This document shows, piece by piece, positions 1 to 9,900 of a stretch of 56,525 nt of DNA. The DNA lies in contig JANYLA010000078.1 of assembly GCA_025361485.1 (NCBI GenBank), positions 1-56,525 of the forward strand. The letters run 5' to 3'. This DNA is from Bacteroidales bacterium (GTDB lineage: Bacteria > Bacteroidota > Bacteroidia > Bacteroidales > Tenuifilaceae). Below the pieces are notes generated by a model. It saw nothing but the letters and a program-made list of their open reading frames with translations. It searched no databases and was not told where the DNA came from. A program made the translations under genes and the position numbers. Position 1 is the first letter of the stretch; each line of letters starts with the position of its first letter.

Positions 1-416
1 TGCATTAAGAGAGAAAATGTCTTTCGGGCTTTTCTCTCTTTCCTTCATTCCGCTATCGCTGCATTTCGGAAAGAGAGAAAATCAATCATTGTTGCATTTA
101 CTAATTGAATTTTTCATCTAATTTTCTTTTTCTCCATCTACCAGAAATCATGCTTCAACTATTAACTATATATATCAAGAACAAACTAATTTAAGAAATA
201 TTGGTAATGGATTTATAAACTTGGAATTAGTAAATCATTCAGACTCTATTCAAATATAATCATTCTTAACATTAAATCAATATTAAAGGTTGCGATAAAG
301 AAACCGATTTCACATATGTTCAACATCTGATGTGTAAACGGAATAAACTTTTTGATCCAATGAAAAACCACCCATTCCAAAAGGTATGGGTGGTTTAAAT
401 AAATCTTTATAATTTT
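1..416. other. Gene-free left edge with hairpins
   Basis: No supportable gene is present. Positions 7-17 (AAGAGAGAAAA) are the exact reverse complement of 30-40. Positions 30-43 are also the exact reverse complement of 68-81, so two hairpins compete for the same central arm. Positions 363-396 hold a terminator, listed separately. The AT-rich stretch 82-360 shows only a short open run without a start codon, ending at a stop at 257-259. Confidence 0.6.
363..396 (-). terminator. Intrinsic terminator of the exported-protein pair
   Basis: The 11-bp perfect stem AAACCACCCAT (365-375) pairs with ATGGGTGGTTT (386-396) across a 10-nt loop. Read on the minus strand it ends in a run of T (complement of 363-367). 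It lies 20 bp beyond the stop of the gene at 417-878, the last gene of the minus-strand group. Confidence 0.8.
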
Positions 417-878
417 CTAGAACCCTGTTTTAGGTATTTTTTGCCAAAGTATTAATACCCCAATACACGCTCTATCCTGACCAATATCTTTAAATTCAGT
501 TTTAGCTGCAAGTAAAGTGATTTCAACGATAAGTCTCCTTGTTTTTTCAACAGAAAAACCTACAGATTCAAGATAATCATCATCCTTATTATCATAAAAG
601 ACCTCTTGAGTTATTGGATCGATCAATCGAATATGGATTGGGTAAAAACTTGCTTCAGAGCAAATGATAAACTTATAATCCTTCTCTCCAAAAAGGGTTA
701 CGCTAAAGTTATTCGGGATATTTGCCTGAAGAAGTGCGTTTTTTGATTGCCCATAAACATTCATTACTTCTCTATTCATTAACAACAAACAGTTTCCCAT
801 TCTATTGTAATCAATACAAGGTTGTGCTATGGCAATATTAACGCTAATTGCAAATGCGATTGCTAGTATCCACTTCAT
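417..878 (-). CDS. Hypothetical exported protein (153 aa)
   Basis: I do not recognise this protein. It begins with a clear signal peptide (about residues 1-18, ending in a stretch rich in A, V, N and I before AQPC), so it should be periplasmic or outer-membrane associated. The mature part is about 135 residues with four cysteines (in QPCIDYNRMGNC, IICSEA and RACIG), which could form disulfides, and predicted alternating beta segments, for example around NFSVTLFGEKDYKF. The ATG is at 876-878, only 2 bp after the stop of the upstream lipoprotein gene, so the two are almost certainly co-transcribed, and a strong terminator follows. Its function may depend on that lipoprotein. Confidence that it is a real gene is high; the function is unknown. 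Confidence 0.75.
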   Translation of the reverse strand: MKWILAIAFAISVNIAIAQPCIDYNRMGNCLLLMNREVMNVYGQSKNALLQANIPNNFSVTLFGEKDYKFIICSEASFYPIHIRLIDPITQEVFYDNKDDDYLESVGFSVEKTRRLIVEITLLAAKTEFKDIGQDRACIGVLILWQKIPKTGF

Positions 879-880
879 CT

Positions 881-1777
881 TTAATATTGTTGATTTACAA
901 TTTTTGTACGAATACTAATTACTTTACTTTTCAATAGGTTAAAGTTTTCCATACTTGTAGTCCCTTTACTATCCTCTGAGATTTTAATCTTCATTCCTCC
1001 TGATGTCATCTTCTTTGATGATGATGTTTTACTCGTTCTTTCCTCTTTGCCTTTACGAAGAATATCTCTAACTTCGGTTAAATCCGTCAAAAGAGGTTTG
1101 AGCGACTCTTCATCATTACAAAAGACTAAAAAACTTCCAAAAAAGTTTTCGTAAAACTCTCCAATATCATAAACCGATGAAACCAATCGTGGTTGATTTG
1201 CTGCATCATTTATAGAATTTGATGTTAAATATAGCGCTTCAACGATTGACCCAATTCCGATGATTGAGAATAGCATGTTATTATCCGTTTGATCAAGGGA
1301 GTTGAAAACAGTTGAAGAAAGCTCAATGGAGATCTCTTTAAGGGAATCGATGTTAGCGTAATTATTCTCCATTCTTTTAAAGAAACTCTCCTTAAAAAAG
1401 TGTTCAATCCCAAGTTTTCCCGAAAGTTGACGAATAGTGCCTAAATAATTTAACGATTGCGTATTCTTTTCAAAAACACTTAAGTAGTAAAAATCGCAAA
1501 AATACATGCCAAAGTACAGTGCTTGATTTCGAAACAGGTTGATTTTCTCAATATTATCAAGCGGATTAACTAAAAATTCTTTGTAAGCATACCCTTGATC
1601 CTTAGCAAAACTCATGAGTTCCTGAGGTGAAGGCAGAAGAAATTCTACTCTTTCTCTATAAACGGAATCCTTCTTTTGAGCTAAAAGAATTTCCTCTTTC
1701 TTTTTGGATTCATTAACACACCCTAAAAGACAAGAAGCAAGAAAAAGCAGTATTATTGAATTAATTTTTCGCTTCAT
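881..1777 (-). CDS. Hypothetical lipoprotein (298 aa)
   Basis: The longest frame opens with TTG at 1786, but an ATG at 1777 gives MKRKINS followed by a hydrophobic stretch and the lipobox LLGC, so I use the ATG. This predicts a lipid-anchored periplasmic or outer-membrane protein. The mature part is mostly helical, with no motif I can name. The segment around residues 75-215 (from LFRNQALYFGMYFCDFYYL to FENFFG-like aromatic helices) looks like a compact alpha-helical domain. A polar Ser/Lys-rich linker around residues 245-265 precedes a last helix. It lies 105 bp downstream of the ABC transporter on the same strand and 2 bp upstream of the exported 153-residue protein. It could be a partner of the transporter, but only position suggests that. 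Confidence 0.75.
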   Translation of the reverse strand: MKRKINSIILLFLASCLLGCVNESKKKEEILLAQKKDSVYRERVEFLLPSPQELMSFAKDQGYAYKEFLVNPLDNIEKINLFRNQALYFGMYFCDFYYLSVFEKNTQSLNYLGTIRQLSGKLGIEHFFKESFFKRMENNYANIDSLKEISIELSSTVFNSLDQTDNNMLFSIIGIGSIVEALYLTSNSINDAANQPRLVSSVYDIGEFYENFFGSFLVFCNDEESLKPLLTDLTEVRDILRKGKEERTSKTSSSKKMTSGGMKIKISEDSKGTTSMENFNLLKSKVISIRTKIVNQQY

Positions 1778-1891
1778 TTTTCTCAATTTTCATTAACAAA
1801 TTTCAAATTAAACGAATCAACGTACTAAATTGTAAAAAACAATTTAATACTAAATACTTGTTGCAATATATAAAAAAACAATAATAGTTTT

Positions 1892-4800
1892 TTAAAAAAT
1901 ATCAATTTTTTGTTTAAAAGGATTTTTGAGAAACTGTTGATAAAATCGCTGTGAACCTTTCGCAATTTTTGTTATAAATTCAAGCACTAACATAATGTAT
2001 AAGAGTAATATCATTAACCAGATAGTCATTAGATTAAACCAGTATGTTTCAATGATATAACCTCCAATTCTTTTGAAAGAAGTAAAAAAGTGTGCTCGTC
2101 CGACCCTCGATTGAGGCAACCTGAAAACAGGATCCGATTTTATGAATATCTCCGATTCTACCTGAATAACTTGATCCGATACGGAGCGATTTAGAACTAA
2201 ATCGCAAACAGCTTTATTAACCGACTTCTGCTTTAACGCATTTACTCCATCCTCACCACGGTATTTTTTTGTTAGGCTCTCTAAAATGTTGTCCTTCTTA
2301 AAACGTATCTTATTAAGAGCTGATGACACCTGCTTGCGCTTTTGCTCAAGATCGACCTTTACAATTTTTATTAATTCATCATCTGGTATTGAACTTGGTT
2401 TTTTAAGATCAAGTATCAGCAATCCCTCTTTTATAAGCTTAATATCTTTACTTCGTGAGAGAACATCTGTTTTAGCGTTATAATCTTCAATTGCGGATGT
2501 AACCATTGGAATGATATAGAAAAGATTAATCCGATTTACGCTCTCCAGAGTATTTATTTCAGTAAAATTTCTTTGATACTCATTATCATTAAACTGTTTG
2601 ACCGTTAACGCTTCAAACGCCCACCTCGAAGCCATTACCTCCCCAATAAATGGAACCTTATCCTGATCTCCAACTTTATAGTTAAGTTGGTCGAATTTTA
2701 CAACTACACCGCTAAAAAGTATTTGTGGAATCAACAGGAAAGGAACAAGTACATAAATGGCTGGTACCGACTTTAGTGAAGCAGAGACTATTAAACCCAT
2801 TAAATTTGACAAAACGGATAATGAGAAAAGTATCAACCAGTAGCTAAACGTAAAATCGGGTATTTTAAACAAAAGAATGCCAAAAATTGTAAGAAAGAAA
2901 GATTGGAATGCACTTAGGATGATAAAAAAGATAACCTTCGAGTTATAGTAGCTAAACATGCTTAAGTTAAAGAAGGCTTCTCTTTTCAACATCCTGCTAT
3001 CTCTGATTATTCCTTCGGCGCTAACAATTAAACCAATAAACAGAGCCGAAATAATCGACATAAAGAAGTACGCCGGTAAATTAGAATTTTCAAAGAAAAT
3101 ATACTCATAATTACCACTCTTTGTAGTCGCAAATTGTTTTGTAAAGAAAGCCACTAAAAATCCGATGATTGGAGCAATTGAAACGGACAGGATGACAAAC
3201 TCCCAATCGCCAATTTTTGTTAAAACCGTTCGGTGAAAGAAAAGTTTTAGCTGTTTTAGCGACGATGGTTTTCGATATTTCCGTTCTGGGATTGGTCTAT
3301 TTCCGGATATACTTTGCTTATTATTTATGTCTTCTAAAAAATATTGGTGCCACTTTTTTGGGCTAATCTTTCTCTCGTTTGTATTTTCACCGTATTGATT
3401 TACCTGCTTTTCATCTACAATCTCAAAAATTAGATCGGGATTAATATGCCCACAGTAATCACAGGCAATTTCTTTTTTATCAACTCTATCGCCTTTAATT
3501 TTAAAATAAAGAATCGATTCAATAGGGTTACCATAGAAAACAGGGTATCCTCCTTTATCCAGAATAAGAATCGAATCGAATAGCTTGAATATTTCGGAAG
3601 AAGGCTGATGGATGTTTATAAATAGGAGAGTTCCTTGGAGCGATAACTCTTTTAGCAAATTCATTACATTTTCAGAATCGAGGGACGAAAGGCCCGAGGT
3701 TGGCTCATCTACAAATAGAATTTCGGGTTTTCGAATAACCTCCATGGCAATGTTTAATCGTTTCCGCTGCCCACCGCTTATTAATTTCTTTAATGGTGAA
3801 CCAACTTTTAAATCCTTTATGCTATGTAAGCCAAATTCTAAAAGTGTGGATTCTACCCTGCTATGAATCTCGTTATCGGTTAAATTTCCTAATGTTAACT
3901 TTGATGAAAAAAGTATATTTTGATAAACCGTCAACTCCTCGATTAATGAATCTTCTTGTGGAACAATACCAATAATGCTTTTTAGATTTTCATTCACTCC
4001 ATCGAGAAGCACACCATTAATCTCAATTTTCCCTCTGAAAGTCGAATAATTTCCACATAGCACATTAATAAGCGTAGATTTACCAGCCCCACTTCCACCC
4101 ATTATTCCAACAAGTTCACCGGATCTTGCATCAAATGAGAGCTGTTGTATTGCGGTGACACCGTTTGGAAACTTATACTCCACTTCACATACCTGAAAAT
4201 TTATATCGTGAATAGCCTCATTATAGGAGTAAGCTCTTAGAATATCTCCAAAATAGATTGGTTTTAGATTTTTCCCTGAAATAAAGGAACCGTTTTTTAA
4301 CGTGTACACACGACGGGAGAATATAACCTGCTTATTAACCTCAAGGGTTAGGGAACCTCTATATCTAAAAAGAAGAAGATTAGAATCATCTAGGTGCAGG
4401 AATATTAAATAACCGTTTAATGATTCATTCTTAACAAATTTCACCTCTTCTATTCCTGGATCCGAATGACCTACAACAAGTAATTGTTTTTTTTGAGGGA
4501 TTTTATATATCTCACCAAAAATGAATCTGATTAGATTAAGAAACTCCGTTTTACTAATCTTAAGTTCCAGTGCAATGGTGTTAACAAAAACCTTAAATGG
4601 TTTTTCGACACTAAAAATATTGTGGAATGAAATTTCGGAGTAAAGAATGAAATCGAGAAGATTTATAAGTATCTGGTATTTTTCCCTAGTATTACACTCT
4701 TGATTAATTGACTTGCAGACGTATGTGAGTTGATTCTTAAAGTCAGAATTCTCCTTAAATAGTTCAGTGTATTTTAAATAAACCTCAATTTTTTCATTCG

Positions 4801-4933
4801 CAACCTTCCGCCCGAATGATTTTTTCAGGTAGTTTTCAATGTATTTCTTTGTTAATAAATCCTTTTTACCCCTCTTCAGGTTTTGAATAATAGCCAAAAA
4901 CTGAAGCAAGGCGTTAAGCATTGACTCATTCAT
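1892..4933 (-). CDS. ABC half-transporter with unusual N-terminal domains (1013 aa)
   Basis: This is an ABC ATPase fused to an ABC-2/ABCG-type permease. The longest frame starts at 5017, but the ATG at 4933 (MNESMLNALL) follows an AAGGGAAC-like ribosome site and overlaps the upstream stop by 8 bp, so I chose it. Residues about 1-145 are helical and TerB-like in pattern. About 150-235 is a beta-rich stretch. The ATPase has Walker A GGSGAGKST (279-287), signature SGGQRKR near 385 and Walker B ILFVDEP near 405. A CDYCGH motif follows the ATPase at about residue 490. The permease has membrane segments from about residue 585, with a large extracytoplasmic loop before the last one. ABCG-type half-transporters normally dimerise and export or translocate lipophilic substrates; the substrate here is unknown. 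It probably forms an operon with the pseudokinase and response regulator upstream. Confidence 0.85.
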   Translation of the reverse strand: MNESMLNALLQFLAIIQNLKRGKKDLLTKKYIENYLKKSFGRKVANEKIEVYLKYTELFKENSDFKNQLTYVCKSINQECNTREKYQILINLLDFILYSEISFHNIFSVEKPFKVFVNTIALELKISKTEFLNLIRFIFGEIYKIPQKKQLLVVGHSDPGIEEVKFVKNESLNGYLIFLHLDDSNLLLFRYRGSLTLEVNKQVIFSRRVYTLKNGSFISGKNLKPIYFGDILRAYSYNEAIHDINFQVCEVEYKFPNGVTAIQQLSFDARSGELVGIMGGSGAGKSTLINVLCGNYSTFRGKIEINGVLLDGVNENLKSIIGIVPQEDSLIEELTVYQNILFSSKLTLGNLTDNEIHSRVESTLLEFGLHSIKDLKVGSPLKKLISGGQRKRLNIAMEVIRKPEILFVDEPTSGLSSLDSENVMNLLKELSLQGTLLFINIHQPSSEIFKLFDSILILDKGGYPVFYGNPIESILYFKIKGDRVDKKEIACDYCGHINPDLIFEIVDEKQVNQYGENTNERKISPKKWHQYFLEDINNKQSISGNRPIPERKYRKPSSLKQLKLFFHRTVLTKIGDWEFVILSVSIAPIIGFLVAFFTKQFATTKSGNYEYIFFENSNLPAYFFMSIISALFIGLIVSAEGIIRDSRMLKREAFFNLSMFSYYNSKVIFFIILSAFQSFFLTIFGILLFKIPDFTFSYWLILFSLSVLSNLMGLIVSASLKSVPAIYVLVPFLLIPQILFSGVVVKFDQLNYKVGDQDKVPFIGEVMASRWAFEALTVKQFNDNEYQRNFTEINTLESVNRINLFYIIPMVTSAIEDYNAKTDVLSRSKDIKLIKEGLLILDLKKPSSIPDDELIKIVKVDLEQKRKQVSSALNKIRFKKDNILESLTKKYRGEDGVNALKQKSVNKAVCDLVLNRSVSDQVIQVESEIFIKSDPVFRLPQSRVGRAHFFTSFKRIGGYIIETYWFNLMTIWLMILLLYIMLVLEFITKIAKGSQRFYQQFLKNPFKQKIDIF

Positions 4934-6050
4934 GTTCCCTTGTTTTGAATGAAATACCAATAGTAATACCTGCTTCTTTTGTAAAGTCGACCCAGTAGCT
5001 ACCATCATGGATGTCAAGCACCAATTTAGCTAAGGCTAAACCAATCTCCTGCTCGGTAGATGATGAATTAAATATTTCAAGTATATCCTGCTTGTTTAAT
5101 GTAAAACTATTTGATGTTATTTTGCAATCAATCGAATTAATCCCTGAATTAAAATCGAGGAGTATTTCACCGTTCTCTTTAGTTAAATAGATTACTTTAT
5201 CGAGAATTGCAGTAAAGCTATGGAAGAGCAATTCTTTATCTCCGTATATATTTGCTTTAAAATGCGGTGGATTTATCGTTAACTTAATTTTTTCGAACTC
5301 CAGAAACTCTGTAAGCTCTAGCATGGAAAATCTAAAAATTTCATCGAGATCGACTAGCATCTTCTTTATTGGATAATTCCCAAGCTTTAAATCCGATGAA
5401 AGAGTTGCTTTAAACGTAAATTCAACCAAACGATTTAGGGTTGTATCAATAATGCTAAAAAAGGGGATTAATTCAGGGTCGTCTATTTTCTCTTTAATCA
5501 GCTGCATTGGTGCTCCAACATTGTTGAGGAGTGTCCTTATCTCATAAGTTATGTTACGAATAAAAATGGCCTTTTGCTGGTTTACCTCGTTATCATTTAA
5601 AGCATCTGGCTCGCTATTAGTTTTATGAGGAGTTGCTAGTTTACTTGATTTTTTATCCTCAACAGAATCTTTGTGTAAATTATAATCTTTGATGCTTAAA
5701 ACTAAATCGCTAATCAACAAGGAATCAGGTGGCGTTACCGAGGAATTAATTACAGATTCGATATATATTTCTTGCCCATCCTTTGGCCTAAAGAAAAAAG
5801 TAGGTATACCAAAATCCTTAAATTGTTTTTTAATTAGGCTAAGCTCCGGCTGTTGCTGAGCAGTTAATAGTTTGATGTTAATAAGTATTGTATCAATAAT
5901 TTTTTGCTTAATAAGATCAACCTGAGTTAAATAATCATCGGAATACAAAAAATGACATTGTGCTAATTCCTTAAGTTTGTCTTGGTAATCTAAGATATTA
6001 CTTGCTGAATCAATTACTAAAACCAAGAAACTTCTTTCGTTACTGCTCAT
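4926..6050 (-). CDS. Degenerate histidine-kinase-like protein (374 aa)
   Basis: The ATG at 6050 (MSSNERS) is chosen over a TTG three codons earlier. The N-terminus (about residues 5-100) has the alternating hydrophobic pattern of a receiver domain, but the phospho-acceptor position is Asn (N58, in TILINIKLL) and the acidic pocket has one Asp. Around residue 169 the HisKA H-box reads ITYEIRT where active kinases have MSHEIRT, so the phosphorylated His is Tyr. In the C-terminal ATPase-like region the N-box asparagines and the DxGxG box are absent; only a GLALAK remnant of the G2 box is clear. All three modules therefore look catalytically dead. It overlaps the ABC transporter by 8 bp and lies 82 bp downstream of an intact single-domain response regulator. 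It is likely a scaffold or allosteric partner; this is inference. Confidence 0.8.
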   Translation of the reverse strand: MSSNERSFLVLVIDSASNILDYQDKLKELAQCHFLYSDDYLTQVDLIKQKIIDTILINIKLLTAQQQPELSLIKKQFKDFGIPTFFFRPKDGQEIYIESVINSSVTPPDSLLISDLVLSIKDYNLHKDSVEDKKSSKLATPHKTNSEPDALNDNEVNQQKAIFIRNITYEIRTLLNNVGAPMQLIKEKIDDPELIPFFSIIDTTLNRLVEFTFKATLSSDLKLGNYPIKKMLVDLDEIFRFSMLELTEFLEFEKIKLTINPPHFKANIYGDKELLFHSFTAILDKVIYLTKENGEILLDFNSGINSIDCKITSNSFTLNKQDILEIFNSSSTEQEIGLALAKLVLDIHDGSYWVDFTKEAGITIGISFKTREHE

Positions 6051-6132
6051 GGGATACAACCTTAAAAGTAATTAATAAGAAGCTATAAGTTGATGTAAAT
6101 AATATGATTAAAATTTTTTGTGTTACTTCAAT

Positions 6133-6522
6133 CTATAGTAACTCTAAAAGATTATTCATTTTTTCCATTAAAAAATTCTTGTTGTAAGGCTTAGTTACAA
6201 ATGCAGAGCAACCGGCAGATAATGCAATCTCCTCATCATTAGGCATTGCGAATGCAGTAACCGCAATAATAGGAACATTCTTATCTGTTGCTCGAATAAT
6301 TCGAGTTGCATCTAAGCCATCCATTCCGGGCATTCTTATATCCATTAGTATTATGTCAGGTTTTTCTTTATCTGCAAGTTCTACGGCCTCGTCACCATTG
6401 TTTGCATTAAAAATTTTAATGCCAGTAGTTTCCAAGAATAGTTTAACCATCATTAGGTTAACTCTATCATCTTCAGCTATCAATACTTTCTTCCCAATCC
6501 AACTGTAATTTGCAGTAGCCAT
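6133..6522 (-). CDS. Single-domain response regulator (129 aa)
   Basis: A stand-alone CheY-like receiver with no output domain. Start chosen at the ATG at 6522 (MATANYSW); an 11-codon longer frame exists but adds a poorly conserved tail. The residues needed for phosphotransfer are all present: acidic pocket E17/D18/D19, phospho-acceptor D61 (in LMDIRMPGMDG), T89 and K111 (in TKPYN). It should accept phosphate from a histidine kinase and act through protein contacts. It is the first gene of the minus-strand group leading to the degenerate kinase and the ABC transporter. The divergent hybrid kinase at 6931 ends in a similar receiver and is the nearest active phosphodonor candidate. No transmembrane or DNA-binding segment is visible. 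Confidence 0.9.
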   Translation of the reverse strand: MATANYSWIGKKVLIAEDDRVNLMMVKLFLETTGIKIFNANNGDEAVELADKEKPDIILMDIRMPGMDGLDATRIIRATDKNVPIIAVTAFAMPNDEEIALSAGCSAFVTKPYNKNFLMEKMNNLLELL

Positions 6523-6555
6523 AGTAATCAATTTAAACTGTAAGTAATAATTCAA

Positions 6556-6930
6556 ACTATGTTGTACAATTTACGCATATTTTTTAAAAATAGTTGCCCT
6601 GCAAAATAATATGCAAGGGCATATTCAATAAAACCACTTTCTCAGAATATATTTTGAAGTTGAACATAAATAGCGTTTAAAGAATTATTTCATCTTAAAA
6701 CATATTACATATAACTATATTACAGAGTGTTGAGAAAATATTATATTTAGTTATTCCCTTTTGCTTAAGAAATAATTGTAAAAATATTATGAATAATGAA
6801 AACTTATCGACTGAAAATGGTGATTCATATCATTAATGATTTAAAACAGTCTTGGTTTAATACAACAAATAATCATTATTTATAAATTGCTTTCTCAAAT
6901 AACAAACAGGAATAGCATTGACTCAGCAAA
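6556..6930. other. Divergent intergenic region between receiver and hybrid kinase
   Basis: This 375-bp AT-rich region must carry promoters for both directions. The one clear structure is an imperfect inverted repeat, TGCCCTGCA (6595-6603) and TGCAAGGGCA (6612-6621), 73 bp upstream of the receiver start. I see no full TAnnTTTG motif in a convincing place and no open frame worth calling. Confidence 0.4.
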
Positions 6931-9900
6931 ATGAAAATTAATATAAGCTTCGAAAACGCTATTAAAATCCTTGGTGGCTTGATTTTGCTAATGGGATTTC
7001 TAAGCATAATGGGCTGGTTAAGCGGAATACTTCTACTTGCTAGCTATGGAAAATTACACATTCCTATGGCGCCCGATACTGCTATTATCTTTACATTTTT
7101 AGGATTAGTACTATTTACAAACTCCTACACTTCATCTAAACCCATGCTGAGGATTACAACCATAGCAATACTAATATTCTTTTCTCTTTATGGTTTATTA
7201 AAGGTTGTCGGCTTTTTAACCAACGTTGACTTAACCTTTGAAAATTATTTATCTCCAGCAACTGAAAAATGGGGGCTATTCCCATTAAAAAGAATGTCGC
7301 CGATTACTGGGTTCTTATTCTTAGTAGCCGGAGTTTCACTGTTGATAAAAACAAAATACAGAGAGCTTACAAAAACTAATAATTTGATCAGTATTTTAGG
7401 CTTATTTATCGCCTTTATGGGCTTTACAGTATTGCTTAGTCATTTATTCCAAATCCCACTTCTTTATGAAAGTAAAATTATTCCGATAGCGCTTACAACA
7501 GCTATCTGCTTCTTGTTTCTTGGCATTACAATCATGCTGCTAGGAGGAAAAAGAAATCTTATCGTTCGTTACTTCACCAACCAAACACCCTCGAATATTC
7601 TGATTAAATCAATCATTCCTATTTTATTTATTGTAATCCTTTTTCAAGGATTCATCCTAAATATTTTCAACGATTCCAAAACTATAAACTTTGCAATGTT
7701 TTCGGCAACTCTAAGTTTATTTTTCATAATAGGAACAAGTTTTATATTAATTCAGGTTTCAAAATCGGTTTTTAAAAATGCAATTCTAGCCGAGAACAAG
7801 ATCAAGCAGGCTGAAATAAAAGTTCAATCCAAGGACGAACTAATAAAGTTAACCGGAGAATCGGTAAAAGTCGGGGGCTGGGAGTTTGATGTGCAAACAA
7901 ACCAAATATCGCTCTCTCGGGAGGTTGCCCTGATTATGGACTACAGCTCTGAGCAAACACTAAATTCAAAAACCTTTGAAAATTCGTTCATTAATGATTC
8001 CAAAAACACATATGAAAAAGCGCTTGCTTTAGCTGTAACCAAAGGAATTTCATTAGATATTGAAATTGATATTTTGACCTCAACGGGAAAGCAAAGGTGT
8101 TTAAAAGTTATTGGTGTTCCAGTATTTGAAGAATCAAAGGTTGAGAAAATCAGAGGAATTATTCATGATATTACAGAGGAGAAAGATTATGATAAAAAAC
8201 AATTGTTTATTTCAAATATACTGTCGCTTCTAAATCGGCCTATCGAATGGGAATTGTTAATGGAAGATTTTCTTTTTAGCATTAAAGAATTTCTAAGAGT
8301 CGATGCCATCGCCATTCAATCTCAGGATGGAAAAAACGCTCTTTACAATCATTCAATTGGGTTTTCCAACAAGTATAATACTTCTGAGAATACGCTTTGC
8401 GCAAATAAAGATAATTGTGACATACAGGTCAAAACAAATTGTAACGTTTCTTTCGAATGCTTTTACGGTCTTGTTATAAAAGAAAAAACCGACTCCAATA
8501 AACCATACTTTACGCCATTAAATAGTTTCTGGTTTAACTCCATAAAATTGCTCAATCAGTACGTACCTGAATCCAACTTGCCCAACTATTTTCGCAATCA
8601 GTGTAATGTTAATGGATATGAGTCAGTTGCACTTATTCCGCTACATTCCGACGATGAAATTATTGGTTATCTTCAGCTTAGCGATAGGCGAACTAATTTT
8701 TTTGACACGGAAATAATTTCTTTTCTCGAAGAGCTGACCCTATTAATTGGTATTGCCTATAAAAGAATTCAATCCGATTACAGGGTAAAAGAAAATGAGA
8801 AAAAGTTTAAATTAATTTTTGAATCAGCAGCCGTAGGGGTTGCCCTAATTGATTCGAACAGCTGTATTCCATTAGAAATAAATCAAAAATATTGCAGCAT
8901 TTTAGGCTATACAATTGAAGAAATGCAAAATATAGACCTCCTTAAAATAACCCACAAGGATGACATCGAAGAAAGCATTAATCATCGGAACCTGATAATT
9001 AGCGGTGAATTAAGCGAATATTCAATTATTAAAAGATATTACCATAAAAATGGAAACATTGTATGGGTTAGCTTATTCGTATCTCAAATGTCAATGAGCA
9101 ATCATCTAAACAATTATCATATAGCAATAGTTGAAGATATTTCTAAAAAGAAAGAGACAGAAAACCAGATTCAGAAAAGAGATAAAGAGATTCAATGCTT
9201 ACAAAACATTACACGGATAAGCGATAAGGACAGCCTAACGCTAGGTAAGTATCTTAATAAAGTAGTTAATCTTATCCCTTCAGGTTTTCAATTTCCCGAG
9301 AATACTCAATGCCGAATAGTTCTTAAAGATCATACATTTCAATCGTCATCATTTGAAGAAAGCAACCTTCGCTTAAGCTCGGATATCGTTACAAAAAGCA
9401 AACGAATAGGTTTTATTGAGGTCTATCACCATTTAAAAACCGACGATTCGACCGTTATCCCATTTTTAGCAGAAGAGAAAGAGCTTTTAACCACTATTAC
9501 TAAAAATCTGAGCTCATTTATTGAAAAGAAACGTAAGGAGCAGATTCAAAAAATAATTTACAATAGCGCCATAGCCGTTGATTCCTCCGAGAGTCTAACC
9601 GATTTAATCGACTATATTAAGAAACAAATCGGATCGATCATCGATACTTCAAACTTCTTTGCGGTCTTTTACGATGAAGAAACCGATAGTATTTCATTGC
9701 CTTATCATCATGACCAAAGAGATATTATTACAAAATTTCCTGCAGGTAAAACACTGACCAAACATGTTATAAAAACGCAAAAATCGCTATTGGCAAACAG
9801 AAAACAAATTGAAGAACTTCACAAGGCTGGAATTGTAGAATTAATTGGCAATAAAGCAGCCGTATGGCTTGGTGTTCCGTTAATTGTAAAAGGTAAAGTT

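Noticed and set aside
118-259. Open run of about 45 codons at the left edge that could be the 3' end of a decayed gene
   Set aside because: It has no start codon and no recognisable motif, and a stop codon lies directly upstream; chance is enough to explain it in AT-rich DNA.
4934-5017. 28-codon N-terminal extension of the ABC transporter
   Set aside because: It lies wholly inside the pseudokinase gene, and a better start (ATG 4933 with an AAGGGAAC-like site and an 8-bp overlap) exists.
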